DNA of 64,000 nt. Source: a bacterium. GTDB taxonomy: Bacteria; Hydrothermota; UBA3073; JACQXS01; JAGMCI01. The translations under genes and the position numbers were made by a program. The notes under the pieces were generated by a model, which searched no databases, was not told the DNA's origin, and worked only from the letters and a program-made list of their open reading frames with translations. Below, in pieces: positions 35,602 to 44,622 of the stretch. The stretch's first letter is position 1, and each line of letters starts with the position of its first letter. The DNA is taken from contig JASEGA010000004.1 in the NCBI GenBank assembly GCA_030018315.1, positions 1 through 64,000 on the forward strand, given 5' to 3'.

Positions 35602-36990
35602 TTAGGATTTTAATTTCTTTAATATTTCTTCGCCTACTTTATAGATGTCACCCGCACCCATAGTGAAGATGGTATCGCCCTTTTTAAGCTTTCCAGCACA
35701 CAAATACCTCATTATGTGCTGGATGAGTTCCTCTTTAGACTCTGTATAAGATATGTTTTTGTATCCTTTTGAAATAGCAGAGTCTACAATAAGCTTGCCA
35801 GTAACGCCTTGTATAGGAGATTCACGAGCAGGGTATATAGGGGTAATTATAACCTCATCAGCCTCCCTGAAGCAGGTGCCAAATCTATCAATAAGTTTAA
35901 GTGTTCTTGAGAACAGATGTGGTTGAAAAATGACTATTATTTTGCCAGAATATAGGGTTCGGGCGGCTCGTAAAGTGACCTCTATCTCATATGGATGATG
36001 TGCATAATCATCAATAATCTTAGCGCCCCTCACTTCTCCCTTAAGTTCAAACCTTCTAATAACTTTTTCAAATTTAGACATCGCCCTCTTTATAATATTA
36101 AGCGGTAGTTCAAGCTCTAAAGCAACTGCTATTGCGGAGGTAGCATTTAAAATGTTGTGAATACCTGGTAGCGGAATTGTGAATTCACCTAAATCTTCAC
36201 TATTGGATTGGACCCAGAAATGGGAAGGTAACCCCAATTTATAATGCCTTATTCTAAGATTAGCTTTATTATTAAATCCATAAGTTATATACCTTTTACT
36301 TATCTTTGGAATGCTCTGCTTAATATTCTCATCATCAATGCAAACTATATTGCATCCATAAAATGGGACCCTATTTGTAAATTTAATAAAAGTTTTGATG
36401 ATTTCATCCAAATCTTTATAATTATCCAGATGGTCCTCATCAATTGATGAGATAACAGTAATAATGGGAAATAAGTTGAGAAATAACTTGTCACTTTCAT
36501 CTGTTTCGCATACAATAAATCCACCGCTACCGAGTCTCACATTAGTGCCGAGCGACCTCAATCTACCGCCTATAATAATTGTAGGGTCAAGACCGGCGAG
36601 TTCAAGAATTTTACCTACCATTGAAGTTATAGTAGTTTTACCATGAGTACCGGCAATAGCAATGCTTTCCTTCATCCGCATAAGTTCACCAAGGATTTCA
36701 ATTCTCGGTATGCATGGAATACTTCTGTAACGGGCTTCAGTGAGCTCAGGATTAGAATTAAGAATAGCTGAAGAGTAAACAACAACATCGGCAGGCAAGA
36801 CATTCTGTGCCTTATGGTCATAGAATATACGAGCACCCAGTTTCTCGAGCCTACGGGTGATAGGGGAGGGATGTATATCAGAGCCTGATATTTTATAACC
36901 AGAGTTAAGTAAAAGCTCAGCTATCCCACTCATTCCAATTCCACCGATACCTACAAAATGAATATGGCTTATATGCCTAAACATACTCAT
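35602..36990 (-). CDS. murC: UDP-N-acetylmuramate--L-alanine ligase
   Basis: A 462-residue Mur ligase that adds L-Ala to UDP-MurNAc. It opens IHFVGIGGIGMSGIAELLL, has Walker A AGTHGKTTITSMV, and DDYAHHPYEIEVTLRAAR in the C-terminal region. Normal length. The ATG at 36990 overlaps a dispersed ATTGATG repeat; the next ATG at 36984 starts the conserved part and may be the real one. Confidence 0.95.
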   Translation of the reverse strand: MSMFRHISHIHFVGIGGIGMSGIAELLLNSGYKISGSDIHPSPITRRLEKLGARIFYDHKAQNVLPADVVVYSSAILNSNPELTEARYRSIPCIPRIEILGELMRMKESIAIAGTHGKTTITSMVGKILELAGLDPTIIIGGRLRSLGTNVRLGSGGFIVCETDESDKLFLNLFPIITVISSIDEDHLDNYKDLDEIIKTFIKFTNRVPFYGCNIVCIDDENIKQSIPKISKRYITYGFNNKANLRIRHYKLGLPSHFWVQSNSEDLGEFTIPLPGIHNILNATSAIAVALELELPLNIIKRAMSKFEKVIRRFELKGEVRGAKIIDDYAHHPYEIEVTLRAARTLYSGKIIVIFQPHLFSRTLKLIDRFGTCFREADEVIITPIYPARESPIQGVTGKLIVDSAISKGYKNISYTESKEELIQHIMRYLCAGKLKKGDTIFTMGAGDIYKVGEEILKKLKS

Positions 36991-37039
36991 TGATGCAGAC
37001 AGAATTCATTGAGGTAGACTGAAATTTTATTTTTTCCAC

Positions 37040-38101
37040 CTAAGTTTCTCCACAAAGGCTGAGTATCCTTTTTGCTATTTTCTCAGCTACATCTGGAGTA
37101 CATAAATCTTTTGCAGCTTGTGCCATACGAGTGCGTAACACTGGGTTATAAATTATTGATTTTATTTCATTTGCTAAAATACTTGGAGTCAAATCCTTAT
37201 CTAAAATTACCTTAGCTGCACCATTATTTTCTAAAAATTGTGCATTCAGTAGCTGGTGGTTTTGTGTAGCATAAGGATAAGGGATGAGAATTGAAGGTAT
37301 GCCGACGGTTGTAAGTTCACCTATAGTTAGAGCACCAGCCCTTGAAATAACAAGCTGTGAGTTCCCATAAGCACTGCCCATGTCATCAATAAATTCACTG
37401 GTCCATACCCTTTTGAATTCTTTGAGTTTATTGAGTTCATTGAGTTTGCCGGTTTGCCAAATAAACTGAAAATCGTCAGGAAGCAGTGGAATAGTTTTAC
37501 TGAAAACTTCATTTATGGAAGAAGCCCCCCTTGAGCCGCCAAATATAAGAATAGTTGGCTTACCAGGAGTAAGCCCAAAATCATTGAGGCTCTTAATAAC
37601 CATTTTAATGCTACGCCTCACAGGAATACCTGTCAGTTTTATTTTTGACCCCGGTAGCTTATTTTTGGCAACTTCAAATGAGAGCCAAACCTCTGCTACA
37701 AACCTTGATAGTATCTTTGTCGCCAACCCTGGGACTGAGTCTACTTCAATTATTATTGTAGGAATACCAAGTAATGCAGAAAGAAATACAGGACTGAATG
37801 AGCCAAAACCACCTGTCCCTATCACACCCATCGGTTTCTCCTTTACTATTATGTATAAAGATTCAATAAATGAAACTATTAAGAAAAATGGGAATGTTAA
37901 TTTCTTAGTTAATCCTTTTCCTAAAAATGGTTTTTGAGAAGTTAGTAAAAGCTTGTAATTCATAGGGACAAGGGCGCTCTCCATACCAAATTTTGAGCCT
38001 ACTATTGTTACACTCGCCATAAAATGCTTGATTTCCTCAGCTATTGCAAGACCTGCAAAAATGTGACCACCAGTACCACCTGTTGCAATGAGTATCTTCA
38101 T
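37040..38101 (-). CDS. murG: UDP-GlcNAc transferase MurG
   Basis: A 353-residue GT-B glycosyltransferase that turns lipid I into lipid II. It has N-terminal IATGGTGGHIFAGLAIAEE, the central GGSRGASSINEVF, and SRAGALTIGELTTVGIPSILIP. A run of four 9-bp units (TTGAGTTTA type, 37413-37448) sits in frame and codes LNELNKLKEF in a loop. Starts with ATG at 38101. Confidence 0.93.
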   Translation of the reverse strand: MKILIATGGTGGHIFAGLAIAEEIKHFMASVTIVGSKFGMESALVPMNYKLLLTSQKPFLGKGLTKKLTFPFFLIVSFIESLYIIVKEKPMGVIGTGGFGSFSPVFLSALLGIPTIIIEVDSVPGLATKILSRFVAEVWLSFEVAKNKLPGSKIKLTGIPVRRSIKMVIKSLNDFGLTPGKPTILIFGGSRGASSINEVFSKTIPLLPDDFQFIWQTGKLNELNKLKEFKRVWTSEFIDDMGSAYGNSQLVISRAGALTIGELTTVGIPSILIPYPYATQNHQLLNAQFLENNGAAKVILDKDLTPSILANEIKSIIYNPVLRTRMAQAAKDLCTPDVAEKIAKRILSLCGET

Positions 38102-38107
38102 AACTAA

Positions 38108-38200
38108 CTAAAATCTCAAAATGCAAAACTCAAATCTACAACTAAAAACTTAAAAGTTTTGATTTTTTAGTTGCAGTCTTAACATTTGAGTTTTAAGCTT
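38108..38200. repeat. Large imperfect inverted repeat at the ftsW 3' end
   Basis: Arms AAACTCAAAT/ATTTGAGTTT and CAACTAAAAA/TTTTTAGTTG nest around ACTTAAAAGT. The TTAACATTTGAGTTTT module also occurs near 20382-20410 and 59602-59616. Confidence 0.6.
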
Positions 38201-39256
38201 TAAATTTCCTATACGACTTATATTTAACAATATACCGATACCTATTAAATTAACTAAAAGGTTTGACCCCCCAAACGATATGAATGGGAGTGGTAGCCCT
38301 GTAGTTGGGAAAATACCACATGTTACCCCAATATGAAAGATAGCTGAAATAAAGATTGCAAAACTGAAACCAGTGGCAAGCAAGAAGCCTAATCGGTCAG
38401 GGGCATGATTCCCAACCTTTATACCCCTAATTAAGAGAAGTAAAAACAAAACTGAAACCAAACTGGCCCCTATAAAGCCAAGTTCTTCACCAATTATAGA
38501 AAATATAAAATCCGTATAAGGTTCAGGTAGGAATAGTAGTTTTGCCCTACTATTACCTAATCCCACACCAAATAAGCCACCAGCTCCTACACCATAAATT
38601 GATTGCCTTAATTGGTAACTATCGTGTGAGAAGAAATTTAAGAACCGCAATCTTGCATATGCAAACTGGGTGAGAAAAGCAAATCCCATTCCTATAATAA
38701 TTAATAGAAGAATTAAAAGGTGTAACACCTTTGCACCACCCAAAAACAAAAGTACAAAACAAGTAATACAAAGAACGGCAAGCATTCCAAAAGATGGCTC
38801 TAACCCAATAAGTAAGAAAACAATCCCAAGAACACTAAGAAGTGGAATAATACCCTTCTTTAAATCACTTATATCATTTGTTGAAATAAAATTAGCAGTG
38901 AATATTATAACACCAAGCTTTGCGAGCTCAGAGGGCTGGATAGAAAACCATTTAAATCTCAACCATCTACGTGTCCCATGGATAGATGGACCAAATAAAA
39001 GAACGAATAGAAGGAGTAATAAAGTGAGTCCTAAAATTAGGTAGGAATACTTGCCCCACCAATGATAATCAATTTTGGATACCACTATACATAAAATAGC
39101 ACCAATTCCTAATGGGATAAGCTGCTTTTTTAGAAAAAATGTACTTGTATCCATTAACCTCAAAGCTGAGAAAGCAGAAGAAGAATAAACCATTATAATA
39201 CCTATACCTATGAGGATAAGAGTGATAAGTCCAATGTTAGTATCTGTCTTCCTCAT
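38150..39256 (-). CDS. ftsW: Septal glycosyltransferase FtsW
   Basis: A 368-residue SEDS-family protein with about ten membrane helices that polymerises lipid II at the septum with FtsI. Marks are YSSSAFSALRL near the N-terminus, WFSIQPSELAKLGVI, LRQSIYGVGAGGLFGVGLGNSR, EELGFIG and GLPLPFISFGGSNLL. The last ~17 residues (KLKTQMLRLQLKNQNF) are coded by the inverted repeat at 38108-38200 and look non-native. The start overlaps the murD stop (ATGA). Confidence 0.95.
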   Translation of the reverse strand: MRKTDTNIGLITLILIGIGIIMVYSSSAFSALRLMDTSTFFLKKQLIPLGIGAILCIVVSKIDYHWWGKYSYLILGLTLLLLLFVLLFGPSIHGTRRWLRFKWFSIQPSELAKLGVIIFTANFISTNDISDLKKGIIPLLSVLGIVFLLIGLEPSFGMLAVLCITCFVLLFLGGAKVLHLLILLLIIIGMGFAFLTQFAYARLRFLNFFSHDSYQLRQSIYGVGAGGLFGVGLGNSRAKLLFLPEPYTDFIFSIIGEELGFIGASLVSVLFLLLLIRGIKVGNHAPDRLGFLLATGFSFAIFISAIFHIGVTCGIFPTTGLPLPFISFGGSNLLVNLIGIGILLNISRIGNLKLKTQMLRLQLKNQNF

Positions 39257-40626
39257 AAAGCTTTAACTGCTTGCTTGAATTTTTCACCCCTGTCTCTGAA
39301 ATTAGTAAACCAGTCAAACGATGCAAACCCGGGTGATAAGAGAACTACATCTCCAGGAGAAGCGTGTGAGAAGGCAAGCTTTACAGCTTCGTCCATACTA
39401 TTAGCATGACTATATTCTACTTTTAATAATTTACATAGTTCTTTACTTGATTCACCAATAAGAACTGCATGCTTTACCTTCTCATTTATTGATTTGGCAA
39501 TAAAGGTTATATCAGTTCCCTTTAATTTACCACCTGCTATAATAACCAAATTAGTAGTGAAACTTGATAGAGTCTTCACAAATGATGCTGGATTAGTACA
39601 CATAGAGTTATTTATAAACCTTACTCCACGAACTATACCGATATCCTCAAGCCGATGAGGAACACATTTGAACGACTGAAGCCCATTAAGAATAGAGTCA
39701 CGGGAGATGTCGAGAATCTTAGCTACTACTATAGTTGCTAAATAATCGTCAAGTAAACATTCCCATTTTAGATTTAAGTCACTCACACTAAATAACATAT
39801 CACTATGCCATAAGATATTCCCATTGTTTATCCATACTGTAGGGGTTTGATTAATCAAACCCCTACAGGCACTAAAAAATAACTTTTGTGACTTTACACT
39901 AATTTGTCTTACCTCTGGGTCGTCAAAGTTGAGGACAGCAAAATCTTTAGTAGTTTGATTTGAAAATAGGCGTAATTTTAGTTCACGATATTCTTTAAAA
40001 CTCTCATGTCTATCAAGATGATCGGGCGTTATATTCAAAAGTACACCTATCCAGGGATGGAAAGAATTTATTGATTCAAGCTGGAATGTACTTACCTCTA
40101 CTATTACAGGAATTGTAGGGGTTTGATTAATCAAATCCCTACCTATTACTGATGAGAGTGGAACTCCAAGGTTGCCACACATAAGGGTATCTATTCCAGC
40201 TACCTTCAATACCTCATGTATAAGAAAAGCAGTCGTCGTTTTACCATTCGTGCCAGTTATCCCAATTATTGGGTTTTTAACAAATTGTGATGCAAATTCA
40301 AGCTCCCCTACCACAGGGATGCCTATCTGCCTCGCTTTTGAGAGAATTGGGTGACTTAAAGGAACACCGGGTGATATTATAATCATATCTGAGGCAAGGA
40401 TTTTTTCACTATGCTTACCAAATTCAAATTCAACCCCAGGAAACGTAGACAACAGTGAGGGCGAGCTCACCTCGTCCATCAGTTCGCTAACAAAAACTTT
40501 TACCCCCATATCAAGCAATAATTTTACGCAAGCTTTGCCACTCCTGCCAAATCCAATAACTGAAACTCTCTTACCTTTATAATTTGCTTGTTTTTTCGCA
40601 GAATCCTGTGGAATTGTGTAGCTCAT
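39253..40626 (-). CDS. murD: UDP-N-acetylmuramoylalanine--D-glutamate ligase
   Basis: A 457-residue Mur ligase adding D-Glu. It has VIGFGRSGKACVKLL, Walker A GITGTNGKTTTAFLI, LNITPDHLDRH, NNSMCTNPASFVKTL and LLSPGFASFDWFTNFRDRG. Two copies of the same palindrome are inserted in frame: residues ~161-170 (RDLINQTPT, between SVIG and IPVIVEVSTFQLE) and ~253-263 (CRGLINQTPT, between a surface loop and VWINNGN). Neither falls in a catalytic motif, so the enzyme is probably active. Confidence 0.95.
   Translation of the reverse strand: MSYTIPQDSAKKQANYKGKRVSVIGFGRSGKACVKLLLDMGVKVFVSELMDEVSSPSLLSTFPGVEFEFGKHSEKILASDMIIISPGVPLSHPILSKARQIGIPVVGELEFASQFVKNPIIGITGTNGKTTTAFLIHEVLKVAGIDTLMCGNLGVPLSSVIGRDLINQTPTIPVIVEVSTFQLESINSFHPWIGVLLNITPDHLDRHESFKEYRELKLRLFSNQTTKDFAVLNFDDPEVRQISVKSQKLFFSACRGLINQTPTVWINNGNILWHSDMLFSVSDLNLKWECLLDDYLATIVVAKILDISRDSILNGLQSFKCVPHRLEDIGIVRGVRFINNSMCTNPASFVKTLSSFTTNLVIIAGGKLKGTDITFIAKSINEKVKHAVLIGESSKELCKLLKVEYSHANSMDEAVKLAFSHASPGDVVLLSPGFASFDWFTNFRDRGEKFKQAVKAL
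39837..39868. repeat. Family A palindrome inside murD (core TTTGATTAATCAAA)
   Basis: A perfect 32-bp palindrome, CTGTAGGGG ... CCCCTACAG, read in frame as GLINQTPT. Only one frame of this sequence is free of stop codons. Confidence 0.95.
40115..40142. repeat. Second family A palindrome inside murD
   Basis: A 28-bp palindrome with one mismatch, GTAGGGG ... TCCCTAC, read as RDLINQTPT. Confidence 0.92.
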
Positions 40627-41705
40627 CTTATTTTAAGTGTTGAAAGGGCAGCTAAAAGAAATAAAATACCAATAATCCAGAATCTAATAACAATTTTATT
40701 CTCAGGTAACCCAATCTTTTCATAATGGTGATGAAATGGTGCCATACGGAACAATCTTTTTCCATGAGTACACTTAAAATATACTACCTGTAATATTACT
40801 GAGAGTGCTTCTAAAACGAACACGCCGCCAGCCAAAAGCAGTAATATCTCTTGCTTTATTAGAACAGCAACTACACCTATAGCACCACCTAATAATAAAG
40901 AGCCAGTATCTCCCATAAATGCTTGAGCAGGATGAGTATTGAACCACAAAAAGCCTAAAGAACTGCCTACTACTGAAGCTAAAAAAACTGCTAACTCACC
41001 ACTACCAGGAATATAAAGTAGATTTAAATAATTAGAAATCTTAACATTACCAACTACATAAGCGAGTATAGTATAAGCAAGCGCAACTTCAGCAACAAGA
41101 CCGATAGCAAGACCGTCAAGTCCATCTGCAAGGTTAGTAGAGTTTGATGTCCCTATAATCACAAGGGCAACAAAAAGGATGTAAAAACCATTAAAGTAAA
41201 TAAAAATATTCTTTAGAAAAAGTAAACTTGTGTAAGTTCGAAAAGCTGGATTCTTAGGAAATAAAAATACATATAATCCTATACACACACCAATTAATGC
41301 TTGCCAAAAAATCTTGTAAATAGGCCTTAAACCATTGCCTAATTTTATCTTCTTAAAGTCGTCTAAGAATCCTAAAGCACTAAGTGAAATAACTGTAAAT
41401 AAAGCTATCCAGCTAAATTGCTCATTGAGGTCTATCCACAAAAAAGCAGAAATCACAGTAGTGAGGAGTATAAGAAGCCCACCCATAGTAGGAGTACGGA
41501 CTTTATCTACTTGATTAGGAATACTTACTTCTCTAATGCCGGCAAAAAACTTATGAACAGATAGCCATTTTATTAGTTTTGGACCAAATATAAAAGAAAG
41601 AATTAAGGCAGTCATACCTGCATACGCAGCTCTAAAAGTTATATACCTGAAAAGATTAAAGACAAAGAATCTGGTATGAAGAGGATATAATAAGTGATAG
41701 AGCAT
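40623..41705 (-). CDS. mraY: Phospho-MurNAc-pentapeptide transferase MraY
   Basis: A 360-residue ten-helix membrane enzyme making lipid I. It shows RTPTMGGLLILL, LGFLDDFKKI with paired Asp, NLADGLDGLAIGL, HPAQAFMGDTGSLLLG and APFHHHYEKIG. Normal length. The stop overlaps the murD start (ATGA at 40626-40623). Confidence 0.96.
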   Translation of the reverse strand: MLYHLLYPLHTRFFVFNLFRYITFRAAYAGMTALILSFIFGPKLIKWLSVHKFFAGIREVSIPNQVDKVRTPTMGGLLILLTTVISAFLWIDLNEQFSWIALFTVISLSALGFLDDFKKIKLGNGLRPIYKIFWQALIGVCIGLYVFLFPKNPAFRTYTSLLFLKNIFIYFNGFYILFVALVIIGTSNSTNLADGLDGLAIGLVAEVALAYTILAYVVGNVKISNYLNLLYIPGSGELAVFLASVVGSSLGFLWFNTHPAQAFMGDTGSLLLGGAIGVVAVLIKQEILLLLAGGVFVLEALSVILQVVYFKCTHGKRLFRMAPFHHHYEKIGLPENKIVIRFWIIGILFLLAALSTLKIR

Positions 41706-41710
41706 CTAAT

Positions 41711-43087
41711 TTAGTATTTAGAATTTATCTTACCTGTACAGATAATTTCCTTTACTATCTTTTCCATGCCCATAGCTCGTGATCCCTTAACAAGGATGAT
41801 ATCACCCGACCTTATGAACCCTTTAAGAAATTTAATAATAACTTTACACTCACAAGCTTTAGCCTGCGATAAATAACTAAAGTGAAACCTATCTTTGAGG
41901 CCGCTTGCCTCCACATAACCTTGTGCGAGATCGCCAACTCCAATTATAACATCAATACCAAACTTTTCAAGAGATTTACCTATCATCCTATGAAACTTGT
42001 AAGCATCTGATCCAAGCTCTAACATATCGCCTAAAATTGCAATACGCCGTGAGCTACTGTATTTCTTTAGTTCCTCGAGTGCAAGCTTCATTGAGACAGG
42101 ATTTGCATTGTAAGTAGAGTCTATAAGTCTAATCCCATTAATATCTATTATTTTTTCTCGATGTGGGAGTGCTCTAACTTTACTAAGAGACTCGCTCATC
42201 TCTTTAAGGTCTATCCCAAATTGAAGCCCAACACTTAAAGCTACGAGTGCATTGTATACATTATAGATTCCAAATAAAGGGAGCTTAAAATTGACTCTCA
42301 TTACTTCAAATTCTATTCCATTAATTGAGTTTATAATTTTAGCTCTTAAATCACCGTGCTTTATCCCAAACTTAAAGACATTCTTATCTGTGTTAACTTT
42401 AAAAAGAAAAGGATCATCAGCATTTAAAATTATCGTATCTACTACAGTTAGAATTTTTAGCTTTTCATGTAAAACACACTCTATCGTCTTAAAACCTGTA
42501 AGATGAGTTGGAGCTATGTTGGTAATCACGCCTATCCTTGGTTTAGCGATACTTGTAAGACGCTCAATTTCACCCGGCTGGTTTGTACCCATCTCAAAAA
42601 CACCTAACTCATAAGCTTTTGAAAGATTAAATAAAGTAAGTGGTAGTCCAATAAGCGAATTAAAACTATGTTTACTCTTTAACACATGATAACGAGTTGA
42701 AAGACAGAGTGCAGTAAGCTCTTTTGAAGTTGTCTTTCCATTTGAGCCAGTTATTCCAATAATTGGAATAGAAAAAAGTGACCTGTAGTAGGTGGCTAGG
42801 TCACCAAGAGCTTGCAAACTGTTTTCTACCACTATCACTTGCATTTTGCATTTCGCACTTTGTACTTTGAAATGAGGTTCTACAATTGCACACACTGCAC
42901 CCCTTTTGAGAGCATTTTTTACAAAAGAATGACCGTCAACCCTATTGCCTTTCAAAGCAACAAACAGGTCACCTCGTTTTACAGTTCTTGAGTCTGTTGA
43001 TATACCACTTATTTTCATATTCGCTGCAATGCCACACGCATGACCATAAGTAGCTTTAAGCACATCGTCAATTCTTATTGGCTCCAT
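41711..43087 (-). CDS. murF: UDP-MurNAc-tripeptide--D-Ala-D-Ala ligase
   Basis: A 458-residue Mur ligase adding D-Ala-D-Ala. It shows ISTDSRTVKRGDLFVALKG, Walker A GITGSNGKTTSKEL, DSTYNANPVSMKLALEEL and LGDMLELG. A degenerate heptamer array (42839-42873) codes the HFKVQSAKCKMQ stretch at residues ~72-83 in an N-terminal loop. The start at 43087 follows a short spacer with a dispersed repeat. Confidence 0.95.
   Translation of the reverse strand: MEPIRIDDVLKATYGHACGIAANMKISGISTDSRTVKRGDLFVALKGNRVDGHSFVKNALKRGAVCAIVEPHFKVQSAKCKMQVIVVENSLQALGDLATYYRSLFSIPIIGITGSNGKTTSKELTALCLSTRYHVLKSKHSFNSLIGLPLTLFNLSKAYELGVFEMGTNQPGEIERLTSIAKPRIGVITNIAPTHLTGFKTIECVLHEKLKILTVVDTIILNADDPFLFKVNTDKNVFKFGIKHGDLRAKIINSINGIEFEVMRVNFKLPLFGIYNVYNALVALSVGLQFGIDLKEMSESLSKVRALPHREKIIDINGIRLIDSTYNANPVSMKLALEELKKYSSSRRIAILGDMLELGSDAYKFHRMIGKSLEKFGIDVIIGVGDLAQGYVEASGLKDRFHFSYLSQAKACECKVIIKFLKGFIRSGDIILVKGSRAMGMEKIVKEIICTGKINSKY
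42839..42873. repeat. Degenerate heptamer array inside murF
   Basis: Five 7-bp units: TTGCATT, TTGCATT, TCGCACT, TTGTACT, TTGAAAT. The first two are the same unit, in rotation, as the array at 31141-31175. Confidence 0.7.
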
Positions 43088-43097
43088 AATATCATTA

Positions 43098-43140
43098 TCA
43101 TTGATGTAAACAGAGTTGTTTCAGTCTACCTCAATGAAAG
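43098..43140. repeat. Dispersed ATTGATGTAAACAGA and TCAGTCTACCTCAAT motifs
   Basis: Two modules lie between murE and murF. The second, inverted, supplies the last codons and TAG of murE. Related copies are at 22887-22901, 36989-37020, 47957-47971 and 62673-62687. Confidence 0.6.
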
Positions 43141-44619
43141 TATTTCCATCGCTACTTTCCTATCATCCCAAGGAATTTTTAATTCACCGTAAATTTGATA
43201 ATCCTCGTGTCCTTTGCCTACTAATAAAATTAGGTCTTCGGGTGATGCCCTTTCAATCCCTTTACGAATTGCTTCTCTCCTATCGAGGATAATTTCATAA
43301 TTGCCACCTGTAATACCTTTCTCTATATCACGAGCTATAAGCATAGGGTCTTCGCTCCTCGGATTGTCTGATGTCAGAATAGTATAGTCGGCGAGCTCAG
43401 TAGCTATCTTGCCCATTAGAGGCCTTTTACCAGAATCTCTGTCACCACCGCACCCAAATATACACATAAGCCTGCCGGAAGTAAGTTCACGTGCTGAACG
43501 AATCGCTGACTCTAAACTGCCAGGAGTATGAGCATAGTCCACAATTACATATGCACAGCGTTCTGCGAACCTGCCTGACGGCAAGGCAGGCTCGCCTACA
43601 AGTTCGAATCTGCCAGGAACTTGCTTTAAATTTTTTATTCCAGCATAGATAGTGTCAAAATTTATCCCATCCTTTAGTGCACAACTCACTGCAAGCAAAA
43701 TGTTGCTTAGATTGTGCGACCCAATTAGGGGTGAGAAAATATGCTCTTCTCTGTTATCCCATCTCACATCTACTTCGAGCCCACGAAGAGTAGAAGAACA
43801 AAGCTTACCGGTAACATCGCTGGCAGGAGTTATTCCATAAGTTATAATTGATGCTCTTGTATGGCTACTAAAGTTGTCAAAAGTTTGGTCATCACGATTT
43901 AAAACAGCAATCCCATCACTCTTTAAGTTAGAGAAAAGTTTGAGTTTTGCATTTTCATATTCACTTAGAGTATGGTGAAAATCAAGGTGGTCTCTGTCAA
44001 ACCTTGTGAAACAAGCAATGTCAAAATCTGTACCATAAACTCTATAGAGAGATAGAGAGTGAGAAGAAACTTCAAGAACAGCTACATTTATTCCTTTATT
44101 TAATAGTTCAAAAAATAATCTTTGAAGGTCAAGAGACTCAGGAGTAGTGTGGAGTGCAGGTTTATATTCAGAACCTGTCCAGTATCCAATTGTGCCAATA
44201 AGACCTACATTAAACCCTGCGGCTTCATATATTGATTTTAAAAGCCAAGTAGAAGTCGTTTTTCCATAAGTGCCGGTAACTCCTATCACTTTCAATTTCT
44301 TTGATGGATTGTCGTAAAACCTTTGAGCTAAGACTGCAAGCGCTTTTCGGCCATCTTTAACTATTATCTTTGGATAAGGAATTGGTATATTCTTTTCAAG
44401 GACGAAAAAAATAGCCCCTTTGCTTTTGGTATCTTCAATATAGATGTGAGAATCAGTAAGTATGCCACAATGTGCTACAAAGATGTATCCTGGCTTCACA
44501 TCCCTTGAGTCATAAGCAATACCAGTAATATCTAAATCTTGATACCTGTTTTGCACTTGTTTTGACTCTAAAGGACAACCGTGGTCGTATAAATCTTTTA
44601 TAAACTCCTTAAGTCTCAT
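43126..44619 (-). CDS. murE: UDP-MurNAc-tripeptide ligase (meso-DAP-adding type)
   Basis: A 497-residue Mur ligase. It shows ITGIAYDSRDVKPGYIFVA, Walker A GVTGTYGKTTSTWL, CFTRFDRDHLDFH, VIVDYAHTPGSLESAI and the DNPR motif in TSDNPRSEDP, which marks meso-diaminopimelate enzymes over lysine ones. About 13 residues (GEPALPSGRFAERC) at ~343-350 are coded by a CCTGCCT/AGGCAGG hairpin inserted before VIVDYAHTPG. The last residues SLR and stop come from a dispersed repeat. Confidence 0.95.
   Translation of the reverse strand: MRLKEFIKDLYDHGCPLESKQVQNRYQDLDITGIAYDSRDVKPGYIFVAHCGILTDSHIYIEDTKSKGAIFFVLEKNIPIPYPKIIVKDGRKALAVLAQRFYDNPSKKLKVIGVTGTYGKTTSTWLLKSIYEAAGFNVGLIGTIGYWTGSEYKPALHTTPESLDLQRLFFELLNKGINVAVLEVSSHSLSLYRVYGTDFDIACFTRFDRDHLDFHHTLSEYENAKLKLFSNLKSDGIAVLNRDDQTFDNFSSHTRASIITYGITPASDVTGKLCSSTLRGLEVDVRWDNREEHIFSPLIGSHNLSNILLAVSCALKDGINFDTIYAGIKNLKQVPGRFELVGEPALPSGRFAERCAYVIVDYAHTPGSLESAIRSARELTSGRLMCIFGCGGDRDSGKRPLMGKIATELADYTILTSDNPRSEDPMLIARDIEKGITGGNYEIILDRREAIRKGIERASPEDLILLVGKGHEDYQIYGELKIPWDDRKVAMEILSLR
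43570..43590. repeat. CCTGCCT/AGGCAGG hairpin inside murE
   Basis: A 7-bp stem and 7-base loop in frame, read PALPSG. A related CCTGTC/GACAGG hairpin lies at 46088-46103 in the ftsL/ftsI junction and a related stretch at ~50290-50312. Confidence 0.7.
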
Positions 44620-44622
44620 ATT

